From assembly GCA_036822015.1 (NCBI GenBank), contig DAISIL010000048.1, forward strand, positions 1 to 27,046: a DNA stretch of 27,046 bases. The letters are read 5' to 3'. Shown here piece after piece: positions 1 to 8,381 of this stretch; positions within the stretch are counted from its first letter, which is position 1; the number at the start of each line of letters is the position of its first letter. Both the position numbers and the translations under genes were made by a program. Below the pieces are notes generated by a model. That model was not told the origin of the DNA. It did no database searches and saw only the letters and a program-made list of their open reading frames with translations. The DNA comes from DAISIL01 sp036822015 (GTDB lineage Bacteria; Bacteroidota; Bacteroidia; Cytophagales; Bernardetiaceae).

Positions 1-51
1 GAAGAACTGATCCAACACCAGGGTAAAGAAATTTTTGCGGTGTGGGTGTAG
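1..51 (+). CDS. C-terminal tail of an upstream protein (partial)
   Basis: Frame 1 is open from the first base to a TAG at 49-51, giving a 16-residue tail that ends GKEIFAVWV. The gene starts before the window, so its function cannot be read. It could also be a chance open frame, because 16 codons without a stop is weak evidence. The supporting point is that the same AVWV-stop ending recurs 59 bases downstream in another frame, as if the 3' end of a real gene had been duplicated. Confidence 0.35.
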   Translation, partial: EELIQHQGKEIFAVWV

Positions 52-108
52 CTCCTCCTCTTTAACGGGCGCAGCCCTCAAAGACGGTTCCTTTTGCAGT
101 GTGGGTGT
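33..108 (+). repeat. Two copies of a 17-base direct repeat
   Basis: The sequence TTTTGCGGTGTGGGTGT at 33-49 recurs at 92-108 with one mismatch (TTTTGCAGTGTGGGTGT), a 59-base offset. Both copies are followed by a stop codon that terminates an FAVWV reading (TAG at 49-51, TGA at 108-110), although the two lie in different frames relative to the window. It looks like a local duplication of a gene end. The stretch up to 140 holds nothing else I can identify. Confidence 0.6.
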
Positions 109-143
109 GAAACACCTCATGGGATGGTAAACTTTCTTAAGGA

Positions 144-176
144 ATTGGAGAGATACCTTGCTTTCCGTGATCTTTG
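144..176 (+). promoter_or_regulatory. Probable promoter of the M1 peptidase gene
   Basis: An ATTG at 144-147 (-33 like) lies 21 bases upstream of GATCTTTG at 169-176, which matches the Bacteroidota -7 consensus TAnnTTTG except at its first base. Transcription would start near 182-184, leaving a 25-base leader before the ATG at 209. The match is imperfect, so this is a moderate call. Confidence 0.45.
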
Positions 177-208
177 GAAATTAGTTTCACTAAAAAAACA
201 ACGAGAAG

Positions 209-2158
209 ATGAAGAAACATTGCGCCTACCTGCTGGCGTTGCTGCTGATGATGTCGGGACAAGCCATGGCACAGCTCCAATCCAATCAGGATTTGTTTAA
301 TCAAATGAGCGATTTTAGAGCTACGCCTTACCGCTCGGCTAGTGGAATGCCCGGACATGCCTACTGGCAAAACCGCGCCGACTACCAAATCCAGGTCAGT
401 CTGCTCCCCAAAGACCACCAAATCAAAGCCCGCATCGCAATCACGTACACCAACAACAGCCCTGATGTCCTGGACTTCATCTGGCTTCAACTCGATCAAA
501 ACCGGTTTCGGAACGACTCCCGTGGGCAAGCCACGCAACCGCCACAGGGCGGGCGATTTTCGGGAGATGCCCAGGGTGGATACAACATCAGCAATGTAAA
601 GGTAGCCGAAAGCTATGTACCCGAGTACTTCATCAACGATACCCGGATGCAAATCATGCTCAAAGAACCCCTGGCTCCCAATGGCGGGAAGATCAGTTTT
701 TCGATGGACTATGATTTTACGATCCCGGAGTACGGAGCCGACCGCATGGGCCGCCTGGCCGCCAAAGCCGGTGTAGTCTATGAGATGGCACAATGGTATC
801 CCCGTCTGGCAGTTTATGACGATCTCAAAGGCTGGAACACAGAACCTTACCTGGGAGCAGGTGAGTTTTATTTGGAGTACGGTGATTTTGATTATGAGGT
901 AACTGTCCCGACAGGGTTTATCGTCGTGGGATCGGGGCAACTCACCAACCCCACCGAAGTCCTCACCGCCGAGCAGCAAGAACGCCTAGCTGTAGCCCAA
1001 CAAAGCGATAAAACCGTCTATATCATCGAACCCAAAGAAGTTGGTAAGGTCAAAAAGACCCGCCCCAACCCCGATCAGGCGACCTACACCTGGAAGTTTA
1101 CGATGAAAAACACCCGCGACATCGCCTGGGCAGCCTCCGAAGCCTTCATCTGGGATGCCGCACGTATCCAACTCCCCAGCGGATCGCCTTGCCTGGCCAT
1201 GTCGGTCTATCCCGACGAGAGCGACGGCAAGAAAGCCTGGAGCCGCTCGACCGAGTACACGAAAGCCTCCATTGAGCATTATTCCCAAAAGTGGTTTGAG
1301 TATCCCTATCCGGCAGCCGTCAATGTGGCAGGCATCGTAGGTGGGATGGAGTACCCAGGAGTATCGTTTTGTAGCTATCAATCTAAGGGCGAACGACTTT
1401 GGGGCGTTACTGACCATGAGTTTGGACACAACTGGTTCCCCATGATCGTGGGCAGTAACGAACGCCTCCACCCCTGGATGGATGAGGGCTTCAACACCTT
1501 CATCAACCATTTCAGTACCGAAGCCTTCAACGACGGCGAGTACAGCACCCGCCTGGGACAGATGCAGTTTTTTAGTGCCTTCCTCAATGCCCCTGGCCGC
1601 GAGCGTATCGCCACTTACCCCGACATCACCCAACCCCAAAACCTCGGCATTGTGGCTTATTACAAGCCAGCCATCGGCTTGATGCTCCTACGCGACATCA
1701 TCCTGGGACCAGAGCGATTTGAACGCGCCTTCAAGGCATACATCAACCGTTGGGCATACAAGCACCCTACCCCTCACGATTTCTTCCACACCATAGAAAA
1801 CGTGGCCGGTGAAGAACTCGATTGGTTCTGGAAGTCCTGGTTTTACTCCAACGACATCCTTGACCAGGCCGTCCTTGACGTAGAGCAAGAGAAAAACGGA
1901 ACAGCCATCATCACGATCGCTAACCAGGGTGGTGTACTGATGCCAGCTGTTGTCGAAATTGAGGAAAAAGGTGGCAAAAAAGGAAGGGTTCAGCTTCCCG
2001 TAGAGGTATGGCAGCGAGGCAACATGTGGAAGTTCCGCTACGAAGCCAAAGACAAAATCACCCGAGTAAGCCTTGATCCAGACAAACGCCTCCCCGACAG
2101 CAATCCCACCAACAACACCTGGGAAGCCAAAACAGGGAAAGTCGATCAAGAAGACTAA
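209..2158 (+). CDS. Secreted M1-family zinc metallopeptidase
   Basis: The 649-residue product starts with a clear signal peptide (residues 1-21, cut after AMA), so it acts in the periplasm or outside the cell. The M1 active site is complete. GGMEYPG at 378-384 is the exopeptidase-type motif in the form usual for Bacteroidota. H403-E404-x-x-H407 followed after 18 residues by E426 (in WMDEGFN) makes the zinc-binding HExxH-18-E site. The N-terminal part to about residue 270 corresponds to the beta-rich domain of M1 enzymes and the C-terminal part is short, with no long HEAT-like domain as in PepN. M1 enzymes of this type release N-terminal residues from peptides. The true substrate is unknown. 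The next gene (uppS) is 73 bases away with its own possible promoter, so this is probably a single-gene unit. Confidence 0.93.
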   Translation: MKKHCAYLLALLLMMSGQAMAQLQSNQDLFNQMSDFRATPYRSASGMPGHAYWQNRADYQIQVSLLPKDHQIKARIAITYTNNSPDVLDFIWLQLDQNRFRNDSRGQATQPPQGGRFSGDAQGGYNISNVKVAESYVPEYFINDTRMQIMLKEPLAPNGGKISFSMDYDFTIPEYGADRMGRLAAKAGVVYEMAQWYPRLAVYDDLKGWNTEPYLGAGEFYLEYGDFDYEVTVPTGFIVVGSGQLTNPTEVLTAEQQERLAVAQQSDKTVYIIEPKEVGKVKKTRPNPDQATYTWKFTMKNTRDIAWAASEAFIWDAARIQLPSGSPCLAMSVYPDESDGKKAWSRSTEYTKASIEHYSQKWFEYPYPAAVNVAGIVGGMEYPGVSFCSYQSKGERLWGVTDHEFGHNWFPMIVGSNERLHPWMDEGFNTFINHFSTEAFNDGEYSTRLGQMQFFSAFLNAPGRERIATYPDITQPQNLGIVAYYKPAIGLMLLRDIILGPERFERAFKAYINRWAYKHPTPHDFFHTIENVAGEELDWFWKSWFYSNDILDQAVLDVEQEKNGTAIITIANQGGVLMPAVVEIEEKGGKKGRVQLPVEVWQRGNMWKFRYEAKDKITRVSLDPDKRLPDSNPTNNTWEAKTGKVDQED

Positions 2159-2185
2159 CAAACGTTAAAACGCCTTGTTATCCAC

Positions 2186-2219
2186 TTTGATCTATCAAAG
2201 GTTTTGCAACTTTGCTTTG
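2186..2219 (+). promoter_or_regulatory. Possible promoter of uppS-bamA
   Basis: In the 73-base gap there is a TTTG at 2186-2189 and two candidate -7 elements. CAACTTTG at 2207-2214 is the better match but sits only 17 bases downstream. TTGCTTTG at 2212-2219 has 22-base spacing and a weaker match. Neither is perfect. A promoter is expected here because the gap separates two unrelated genes. Confidence 0.3.
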
Positions 2220-2231
2220 TTGTAGAAACAG

Positions 2232-3002
2232 ATGCGTATGGAATTAGATCGAAGTAAAATGCCCCAGCACGTTGCCATCATCATGGATGGCAACGGGCGG
2301 TGGGCCAAAAGTAAAGGCAGACAACGTTTTTTTGGACATCGCAAAGCGATCCAATCCATTCGCGATACCCTAGAAGCCTGCGGGCATTGGGGCATTTCTT
2401 ATTTGACGCTTTACGGGTTTTCTACCGAAAACTGGAACCGCCCCAGCCTAGAAGTCGATGCCATCATGCAAGTTATCACAAGGGCTTTGCAGAGTGAGCT
2501 TCCGTCTTTGATGAAGAACAACGTGCGCCTGGGCATGATCGGCGATCCTTCACGGCTTCCGGCCGTCTGCCAACGCGAGCTGAACTACGTTTTGGCACAA
2601 ACATCCCAAAACACCGGTGTTTACTTTACGCTAGCGTTGAGTTATAGCGGGCGTTGGGAGATCACTCAAGCCGTCAAACGAATTGCACAGGAAGTTAAGG
2701 CAGGACACCTTGAACCCGAAGCCATCAACGAAGACATCTTGTCCCAGTATCTCTCGACGGCCAACCACCCCGACCCCGAACTGATGATCCGCACCAGCGG
2801 CGAAACCCGACTGAGCAACTTTTTGCTTTGGCAGTTGGCGTATGCCGAACTCTTCTTTACGCCCGTAATGTGGCCCGATTTCAGACGCGAACACCTCGAG
2901 GAGGCACTCCAAGCCTACCAACAACGCGAACGACGTTTTGGCAAAATCTCCGAACAAACCAAGACCCCGCCTATCTCTTCTAATGGCATTTCTTCTCATT
3001 AA
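2232..3002 (+). CDS. uppS: Isoprenyl transferase (undecaprenyl diphosphate synthase)
   Basis: This cis-prenyltransferase condenses isopentenyl diphosphate units onto farnesyl diphosphate to make the C55 lipid carrier used for peptidoglycan and surface glycans. The product is 256 residues, normal for the family. The hallmark HVAIIMDGNGRWAK lies near the N-terminus with catalytic Asp19. A FSTENW motif follows and the IRTSGE pyrophosphate-binding motif begins at Arg187, followed by the conserved LLWQLAYAE stretch. Translation may instead start at the in-frame ATG at 2238, two codons later, and the sequence does not decide between them. It precedes bamA by only 10 bases, so the two envelope genes are probably co-transcribed. 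Confidence 0.96.
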   Translation: MRMELDRSKMPQHVAIIMDGNGRWAKSKGRQRFFGHRKAIQSIRDTLEACGHWGISYLTLYGFSTENWNRPSLEVDAIMQVITRALQSELPSLMKNNVRLGMIGDPSRLPAVCQRELNYVLAQTSQNTGVYFTLALSYSGRWEITQAVKRIAQEVKAGHLEPEAINEDILSQYLSTANHPDPELMIRTSGETRLSNFLLWQLAYAELFFTPVMWPDFRREHLEEALQAYQQRERRFGKISEQTKTPPISSNGISSH

Positions 3003-3012
3003 CCGTACCCGT

Positions 3013-5649
3013 ATGACCTTTCAAAAACCGATCATCAAGCTCATCCTCCTGATTGGCCTAGCTGTATGTAGCCTCCTACACGCACAAGCCCAGATAGGTC
3101 TGGGCTTCAATAATCGCAGACCCAAAACCGACAACACCCTGACGGTCGATTACAGCAACCCCAAAGAGTATGAGATTGGCGGCATCGAGATCAAGGGCAT
3201 CGACTACCTCGATCCCATCGCCATCATTGGCATCTCGGGCTTGCGCGTGGGCGACAAAATCCGTGTGCCGGGCGATCAGATCAGCCAGGCCGTCCGTAAG
3301 CTCTGGAAACAAGGCTTGTTGGGCAACGTAAGCATCGAAATTGATCGCATCGAAGGCGAAAAAATATTCCTCAACTACGTCCTATCCGAGCGGCCGCGGC
3401 TCTCTCGTTTTGTCTTTGAGGGCGTAAAGAAAGGACAAGCCAAAAAGCTCACCCAGGCAGTGGATCTCATTCGGGGAAGGATCATCAACGACGTGATGAT
3501 AAAAGGAGCCGAGATGGCCGTCAAGCGGTACTACCGCGAAAAGGGCTACGGCAACGTCAGCGTCCGTAGCATCCAGCACAACGACAGCACGATGACCAAC
3601 TACGCCTATCTCACTTTTCTGGTCGATCGCGGGCCCAAAGTCAAGGTTGGGGAGTTGATCTTTGAAGGCAACGAAAACTTCAGCGATGCCAAGCTCAACC
3701 GCAAAATGAAGAAAACCAACGCCGTGGGTTTGCGTAACCTCCTGCGTAGCAAAAAGTTTCTCGAATCCGAATACGCCAACGACAAAGAAGACCTCATCGC
3801 TTTCTACAACCGCAACGGCTACCGCGATGCCGAGATTACCTTCGATACCATCTATGCCCTCGATCCCTCCCGCCTGGCCGTTCGTGTCGAGATCAAGGAA
3901 GGACGGCAGTATTTTTATCGTAACATCACCTGGAAAGGCAATTACATCTACACCGACGATGTCCTTTCCCGTGTCCTGAACATCAAGCGCGGCGATGTCT
4001 ATAACGCCGAAGAACTCAACAAACGCCTCTCCTTCAATCCCAACGGCATGGATATTTCGTCGCTTTATATGGACGATGGCTATCTGTTCTTCAACGTAAC
4101 GCCGGCCGAGGTAAGAATTGAAGGCGACTCTATTGATGTGGAGATGCGCGTCTTTGAGGGCGAGCAGGCTACCATCAATAAAATCATCATTGAAGGCAAC
4201 ACCCTAACCAGCGATCACGTCATCCAACGCGAGCTGCGCACCATCCCCGGGCAAAAGTTTAGCCGCTCCGACTTGATCCGTACCCAACAGATGCTCTCCC
4301 AGATGGGGTATTTCGATCCCGAGCAGATCAACATCTCCCCCGAACCCAACATAAGCGACGGCACAGTGGACATCCGCTACAGCCTCGTTGAAAAACCCAA
4401 CGACCAAATCGAACTTTCCGGCGGCTGGGGAGGCTTTTTTGGCTTTGTCGGAACGCTTGGCCTGACGCTCAACAACTTCTCCTTAGATAAATTTTCGCGT
4501 TTCAAGCTATGGCCCATCCCCAAAGGCGACGGACAAAGCCTACAGCTGCGCTTCCAGGCCAACGGGCGACGTTTTCAGACCTATACCTTTACCTTCACCG
4601 AACCCTGGTTGGGCGGCAAGAAACGCAACTCGTTTAGCTTCAACTTACAACACTCAGTACAACGTCTTTTCGCCAACTCGGGCGGGTTCTTCCCGGGCGC
4701 AGGTCTGGGTGGAGGCTTTGGCGGGGGCTTTGGCGGGGGAGTAGGACCCGGAGGTATTGGCGGATTCGGCGGTGGTTTGTTTGGGGAGCAGATCGGCAAC
4801 CTCAAAGTCTATGGGGCTACTTTTAGTCTCGGGAGACAACTGAACTGGCCCGATGACTATTTCAGTCTCTCCAACTCCATCAGCTACCTCAACTATCGCC
4901 TCAACAACTTCAACGCCGGCTTCAGAGGCATCGCCAATGGCAACTTCCACAACTTTGTCTTCAATACCACCCTGGCTCGCAGCAATGTCGATAGCCCCAT
5001 TTATCCCCGCAACGGCTCCCAGATGACCCTTAGTGTGGGCCTAACACCGCCCTATTCCCTGCTCGGGCGCGGCACGGAGTTCAACTCCGTTGAGCAAGAG
5101 CTAAGCATGGTGGAGTACCACAAGTGGATGTTTGATAACTCCTGGTTTATGCCCATCATCGGTGATTTGGTCTTGAACGTTCGGGCGCACTTCGGGTACG
5201 TTGGGCGGTACAACAGCAAGGCAACACTGGTTCCTTTTGAGCGGTTTATCATGGGTGGTAGTGGACTGACCTTTGGTAACTTCCTGCTCGGAACAGACAT
5301 CATCTCCCTGCGTGGCTACGACGACAACTCCGTTACGCCCAACGAAACGCGCCAGGAAGGCGGGGCGATCTACAACAAATTCGTCCTCGAGTTGCGGCAT
5401 CCCGTAACGCTCGGGCAGGCCGCCTCCATTTACGTCCTGGCTTTTGCCGAAGGCGGCAACACCTGGAACGACGGTCAGCTCTTCAACCCCTTCGATGTCA
5501 AGCGTTCGGCAGGTGTGGGAGCGCGTATCTTCATGCCTGCTTTTGGTCTGCTGGGCGTAGATTGGGGCTATGGCTTCGATCAGATTCCGGGAGCTTTGGG
5601 TGCCAGTGGACAGCAGTTTCATTTTATGATTGGACAAACGATACGTTAA
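3013..5649 (+). CDS. bamA: Outer membrane protein assembly factor BamA (Omp85)
   Basis: BamA folds and inserts beta-barrel proteins into the outer membrane. I place the start at 3013 because the next residues form a proper signal peptide (hydrophobic LILLIGLAVCSLL, then AQA before the cut). The open frame reaches back to 2938, but that would overlap uppS and bury the signal. With this start the protein has 878 residues. POTRA-type repeats occupy roughly 35-460 and the beta-barrel begins near 467. The conserved barrel-lid RGY is at 767-769 (SLRGYDD). A glycine-rich stretch at about 557-591 sits between early barrel strands, probably in a surface loop or turn. The protein ends FHFMIGQTIR. Its TAA overlaps the pdxJ ATG by one base (TAATG). 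Confidence 0.94.
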   Translation: MTFQKPIIKLILLIGLAVCSLLHAQAQIGLGFNNRRPKTDNTLTVDYSNPKEYEIGGIEIKGIDYLDPIAIIGISGLRVGDKIRVPGDQISQAVRKLWKQGLLGNVSIEIDRIEGEKIFLNYVLSERPRLSRFVFEGVKKGQAKKLTQAVDLIRGRIINDVMIKGAEMAVKRYYREKGYGNVSVRSIQHNDSTMTNYAYLTFLVDRGPKVKVGELIFEGNENFSDAKLNRKMKKTNAVGLRNLLRSKKFLESEYANDKEDLIAFYNRNGYRDAEITFDTIYALDPSRLAVRVEIKEGRQYFYRNITWKGNYIYTDDVLSRVLNIKRGDVYNAEELNKRLSFNPNGMDISSLYMDDGYLFFNVTPAEVRIEGDSIDVEMRVFEGEQATINKIIIEGNTLTSDHVIQRELRTIPGQKFSRSDLIRTQQMLSQMGYFDPEQINISPEPNISDGTVDIRYSLVEKPNDQIELSGGWGGFFGFVGTLGLTLNNFSLDKFSRFKLWPIPKGDGQSLQLRFQANGRRFQTYTFTFTEPWLGGKKRNSFSFNLQHSVQRLFANSGGFFPGAGLGGGFGGGFGGGVGPGGIGGFGGGLFGEQIGNLKVYGATFSLGRQLNWPDDYFSLSNSISYLNYRLNNFNAGFRGIANGNFHNFVFNTTLARSNVDSPIYPRNGSQMTLSVGLTPPYSLLGRGTEFNSVEQELSMVEYHKWMFDNSWFMPIIGDLVLNVRAHFGYVGRYNSKATLVPFERFIMGGSGLTFGNFLLGTDIISLRGYDDNSVTPNETRQEGGAIYNKFVLELRHPVTLGQAASIYVLAFAEGGNTWNDGQLFNPFDVKRSAGVGARIFMPAFGLLGVDWGYGFDQIPGALGASGQQFHFMIGQTIR

Positions 5650-6380
5650 TGGCAACGAACACACGACTAAGCGTCAATATCAACAAAATTGCTACGCTGC
5701 GCAATGCACGCGGTGGCAACGTACCTGATCTGGTAGTTGCTGCCCAAAACTGTGAACGCTTTGGCGCACAGGGCATCACGGTACATCCTCGCCCCGACGA
5801 GCGGCATATCCGCTACGCTGATGTCTATGCCCTGGCCCAGGTTGTCCAGACCGAGTTCAACATCGAGGGCAACCCCCAACAGGGACGCTACCTCGAAATC
5901 ATCGCCGATGTGCGCCCAGCCCAGGCGACCCTTGTACCCGATGCCACCGATGCCCTGACCTCCAACGCCGGTTGGGATACCCGCAAGCACGCTGACTACC
6001 TCCGCGATGTCCTGGCACAGATCAAATCCTGGGGTGTGCGCACCTCCCTCTTCATTGACCCAATCCCCGAGATGATCGAAGGAGCCGCTGCCGTAGGAGC
6101 CGATCGCATTGAGTTTTATACCGAAAGCTACGCCAAAAACTATCCCATCGACCCCAAAGCCGCCCTCATGCCCTACCGCCAATGCGCCCAGCTGGCCCAC
6201 GATCTCGGGCTGGGTATCAATGCAGGACACGACCTCAACCTCGATAACCTCCCCTACCTGCGCGCACACCTACCCTACCTAGACGAAGTATCCATCGGAC
6301 ACGCTCTCATCAGCGATGCCCTCTACCTCGGACTACAAAACACCGTGCAGCTTTACCTTCGTGCCTTACAAACGCCCTAG
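5649..6380 (+). CDS. pdxJ: Pyridoxine 5'-phosphate synthase
   Basis: PdxJ closes the pyridine ring of vitamin B6 by joining 1-deoxy-xylulose 5-phosphate with 3-amino-2-oxopropyl phosphate. The ATG at 5649 overlaps the bamA stop by one base and gives 243 residues, the usual length. The upstream in-frame extension to 5562 lies inside bamA and is not needed. Family features are the N-terminal LSVNINKIATLRNARGG stretch and HPRPDERHI, which supplies His46, Arg48 and His53 at the phosphate/active-site position. A conserved GINAGHDLN lies near the end. The coupled stop-start implies co-translation with bamA. In many Bacteroidota pdxJ lies just upstream of this cluster rather than inside it (from memory). 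Confidence 0.95.
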   Translation: MATNTRLSVNINKIATLRNARGGNVPDLVVAAQNCERFGAQGITVHPRPDERHIRYADVYALAQVVQTEFNIEGNPQQGRYLEIIADVRPAQATLVPDATDALTSNAGWDTRKHADYLRDVLAQIKSWGVRTSLFIDPIPEMIEGAAAVGADRIEFYTESYAKNYPIDPKAALMPYRQCAQLAHDLGLGINAGHDLNLDNLPYLRAHLPYLDEVSIGHALISDALYLGLQNTVQLYLRALQTP

Positions 6381-6383
6381 CCC

Positions 6384-7013
6384 ATGCGTCGTCTGCTCTG
6401 GATCATCATCCTGGGAACGATTGCCTATTGGGGATGGATGCGTAGCTGTAAGCCCATCACCATCGACCCCGCGCTCACCCAGCGCGTCGAACGCCACTAC
6501 GGAGAAGACCTCCAAGACCTCTGCCAGACCTATGACCTGCCCGCCCACTACTTCAAAGCCTTGATTATCCTGGAGGTCTCCGCCCGAAAAAATCCCCCTA
6601 GCCGAACCGAAGCAAGCGTTTTGAAACGCTTAAAAGACGTTCGGGCAGGCAAAACAAAGAAATACGGTTTCTTTCGTACCCAAGACCTCCAACATAAATC
6701 CGACCGCGACCTCGAATGGATGGCCACCTCCTGGGGGCCGTTCCAGATCATGGGCTTTCATGCCGTCCGAGAGGGGTTTCCCGTAACTGACCTCTACAAC
6801 GAAAAAGCCCTCGCCACGGGGCTGCGCTGGTGCAAAGCCCAATACGGCGACTACCTCAAAAGAGGCGACCTGGCCAACGCTTTTCATATCCACAACACCG
6901 GCAGCCCCCTGCCTGCCAGCGGACGGCCATTCACGACCGACCCAGACTATGTCCGCAAAGGATTGACTTACAGCCGATTCTTCCAAAATAACCCCCGTTA
7001 TGCCCAACCCTGA
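6384..7013 (+). CDS. Membrane-anchored lysozyme-like protein
   Basis: The 209-residue product starts with a single hydrophobic helix (residues 4-17) and then a soluble domain, so it is probably anchored in the inner membrane facing the periplasm. The domain looks like a lysozyme-fold muramidase. ALIILEVSARKN gives a candidate catalytic Glu64, TSWGPFQIMG at 115-124 resembles the SWGxFQIMG motif of N-acetylmuramidase and transglycosylase domains, and FHIHNTGSP at about 168-175 resembles the substrate-groove YNGG-type turn. The likely activity is peptidoglycan cleavage, but assignment rests on motifs only. It starts 3 bases after pdxJ stops and overlaps the next gene by 14 bases. Confidence 0.7.
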   Translation: MRRLLWIIILGTIAYWGWMRSCKPITIDPALTQRVERHYGEDLQDLCQTYDLPAHYFKALIILEVSARKNPPSRTEASVLKRLKDVRAGKTKKYGFFRTQDLQHKSDRDLEWMATSWGPFQIMGFHAVREGFPVTDLYNEKALATGLRWCKAQYGDYLKRGDLANAFHIHNTGSPLPASGRPFTTDPDYVRKGLTYSRFFQNNPRYAQP

Positions 7014-7332
7014 TTTTGCCCAGGATGTCTATGCCGTCGTTCGGCTGATCCCCGAAGGGCGTGTTACCTCCTACGGAGCCATCGCCCGTTACCTGGGTAA
7101 GCCACGCGGGGCCCGACTGGTGGGCTGGATCATGAACCGCTCCCTCAAGGAGGGCAGCATTCCGGCACACCGCGTCGTCAATCGCGATGGACTACTGACC
7201 GGCAAGGCACATTTTCCAACACCAACAGCCATGCAAGAACGCCTCGAAGCCGAAGGCATCCGTGTTATTGATGACCAAATCCAGGACTTTGAGCAGGTGT
7301 TTTGGGAGCCACTCGAGGCCCTGGATGGATAG
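7000..7332 (+). CDS. Alkyltransferase-like (MGMT-family) DNA-binding protein
   Basis: This is a 110-residue protein of the O6-alkylguanine transferase DNA-binding family. The helix-turn-helix region reads VTSYGAIARYLG, followed by PRGARLVGWIMNRS. The catalytic PCHRV motif is changed to PAHRVV, with Ala56 where the reactive cysteine should be. That is the mark of alkyltransferase-like (ATL) proteins, which bind O6-alkylguanine without repairing it and in known cases hand the lesion to nucleotide excision repair. Tyr25 and Arg39 correspond by position to the nucleotide-flipping Tyr and Arg finger. The start overlaps the end of the lysozyme-like gene by 14 bases, so it is translated from the same transcript. 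Confidence 0.9.
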   Translation: MPNPDFAQDVYAVVRLIPEGRVTSYGAIARYLGKPRGARLVGWIMNRSLKEGSIPAHRVVNRDGLLTGKAHFPTPTAMQERLEAEGIRVIDDQIQDFEQVFWEPLEALDG

Positions 7333-7358
7333 CAGACAAAGTTTTAATTTGAGGGCAC

Positions 7359-7379
7359 CCCGGCTGCTTTGCGGTCGGG
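7359..7379. terminator. Hairpin between convergent genes
   Basis: CCCGGCTGC at 7359-7367 can pair with GCGGTCGGG at 7371-7379 (nine pairs, two of them G-T wobbles) around a TTT loop. It lies between the ends of the ATL gene (+) and trpD (-), where a bidirectional terminator is expected. There is no strong T-run on either side, so it is only a candidate. Confidence 0.4.
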
Positions 7380-7382
7380 ATG

Positions 7383-8375
7383 TTATTGCATCTGGATCAG
7401 TCGCTCAAAGGCTTTGAGGGCATGTCCTCCCAGCAAGGAGGTACGCGCTCTACTGAGGGCATCGGTGATGCCTTTTTGGGGCGCCAGGGCATAGATGGCC
7501 GCAGCGGCGTTGGCGATGACGGCGTTGTTTTGGGCGCGGCTGCCTTCATTTTTGAGGATACGCACAAAAATCTGGGCGGCTTCGGGGATCGTTGTACCAC
7601 CAGCGAGCTGTCCGGGTTGTATCTGCTGAAAGTTCCAATCTTTGGGATAGACAAAACGCTCGCCCTGGCGGTCGATGGCCTTGAAGGGACCCGTCAGGGA
7701 AATCTCGTCGTAGCCATCGAGGCTATGCACGATCAGGAAATCTTTATCGGTCTGTTGGTAGAGGTAACCATAGATGCGGGCTAGCTCGAGGCTAAAGACC
7801 CCGATCAGTTGGCGAGGCGGGTCGGTGGGGTTTACCATGGGACCGAGCATATTAAAAAACGTCTTGATGCCGAGTTCGCGGCGCACCGGAGCGACGTACT
7901 TCATCGCCGGATGAAACAAGGGCGCGTGCAGGAAGCAGATACCAACCTTGTCGAGTTGGCGTTTGAGTGTCTCGGGGTCGGCGGTGAAGCGATAGCCGAG
8001 GTATTCGATGACATTGGAGGAGCCGCAGTTGGAGGATACACCGTAGTTGCCGTGCTTAGCGACTTTTTCGCCAGCTCCCGCGACGACAAAAGCGGCTAAG
8101 GTGGATACATTAAAGGTGTCTTTGCCGTCGCCGCCCGTCCCGCAGAGATCAGTGGGCGAGAAGTCGGAGAGATCAACGCGGAGGCAGAGTTCGAGCATGG
8201 CATCTCGGAAGCCCTCCATTTCATCGAGGGTGATGTTGCGAAGGTTAAAGACGGTCAGGAAGGCGGCCATCTGGCTTGGATTGAACTCCCCCTTTCCCAT
8301 CCGCAACAAGACATCTTGTGCCTCGGGGCGGCTAAGGGTTTGGTAGGCAAAGAGCCGATTCAGGATTGCTTTCAT
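7383..8375 (-). CDS. trpD: Anthranilate phosphoribosyltransferase
   Basis: TrpD transfers phosphoribose from PRPP to anthranilate in tryptophan synthesis. The 330-residue product has the PRPP-binding CGTGGDGKDTFNVST at 78-92 and KHGN at 107-110. Next to them is SSNCGSSN, a variant of the more usual SSKSGSAD. No other trp gene is visible here. It follows ychF by six bases on the same strand and is the last gene of the rsh-led group, which would put tryptophan synthesis under the same transcript as ppGpp metabolism unless an internal promoter exists. Confidence 0.96.
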   Translation of the reverse strand: MKAILNRLFAYQTLSRPEAQDVLLRMGKGEFNPSQMAAFLTVFNLRNITLDEMEGFRDAMLELCLRVDLSDFSPTDLCGTGGDGKDTFNVSTLAAFVVAGAGEKVAKHGNYGVSSNCGSSNVIEYLGYRFTADPETLKRQLDKVGICFLHAPLFHPAMKYVAPVRRELGIKTFFNMLGPMVNPTDPPRQLIGVFSLELARIYGYLYQQTDKDFLIVHSLDGYDEISLTGPFKAIDRQGERFVYPKDWNFQQIQPGQLAGGTTIPEAAQIFVRILKNEGSRAQNNAVIANAAAAIYALAPQKGITDALSRARTSLLGGHALKAFERLIQMQ

Positions 8376-8381
8376 TTTTTG

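Noticed and set aside
137..1639. Two long antisense open frames across the M1 peptidase
   Set aside because: They mirror a strongly supported gene with intact HExxH-18-E; their translations show no motifs and result from the codon bias of the sense gene.
2938..3012. Longer BamA N-terminus
   Set aside because: It would overlap uppS and place 25 charged residues before a normal signal peptide; the ATG at 3013 is the better start.
4581..4950. Repetitive Gly-rich DNA in bamA as a CRISPR or tandem-repeat array
   Set aside because: The units are short, irregular and in frame as glycine codons; there are no spacers and no conserved repeat length.
7380..8346. Plus-strand frames opposite trpD
   Set aside because: All lie within the trpD gene, whose PRPP motifs are intact, and none has family resemblance.
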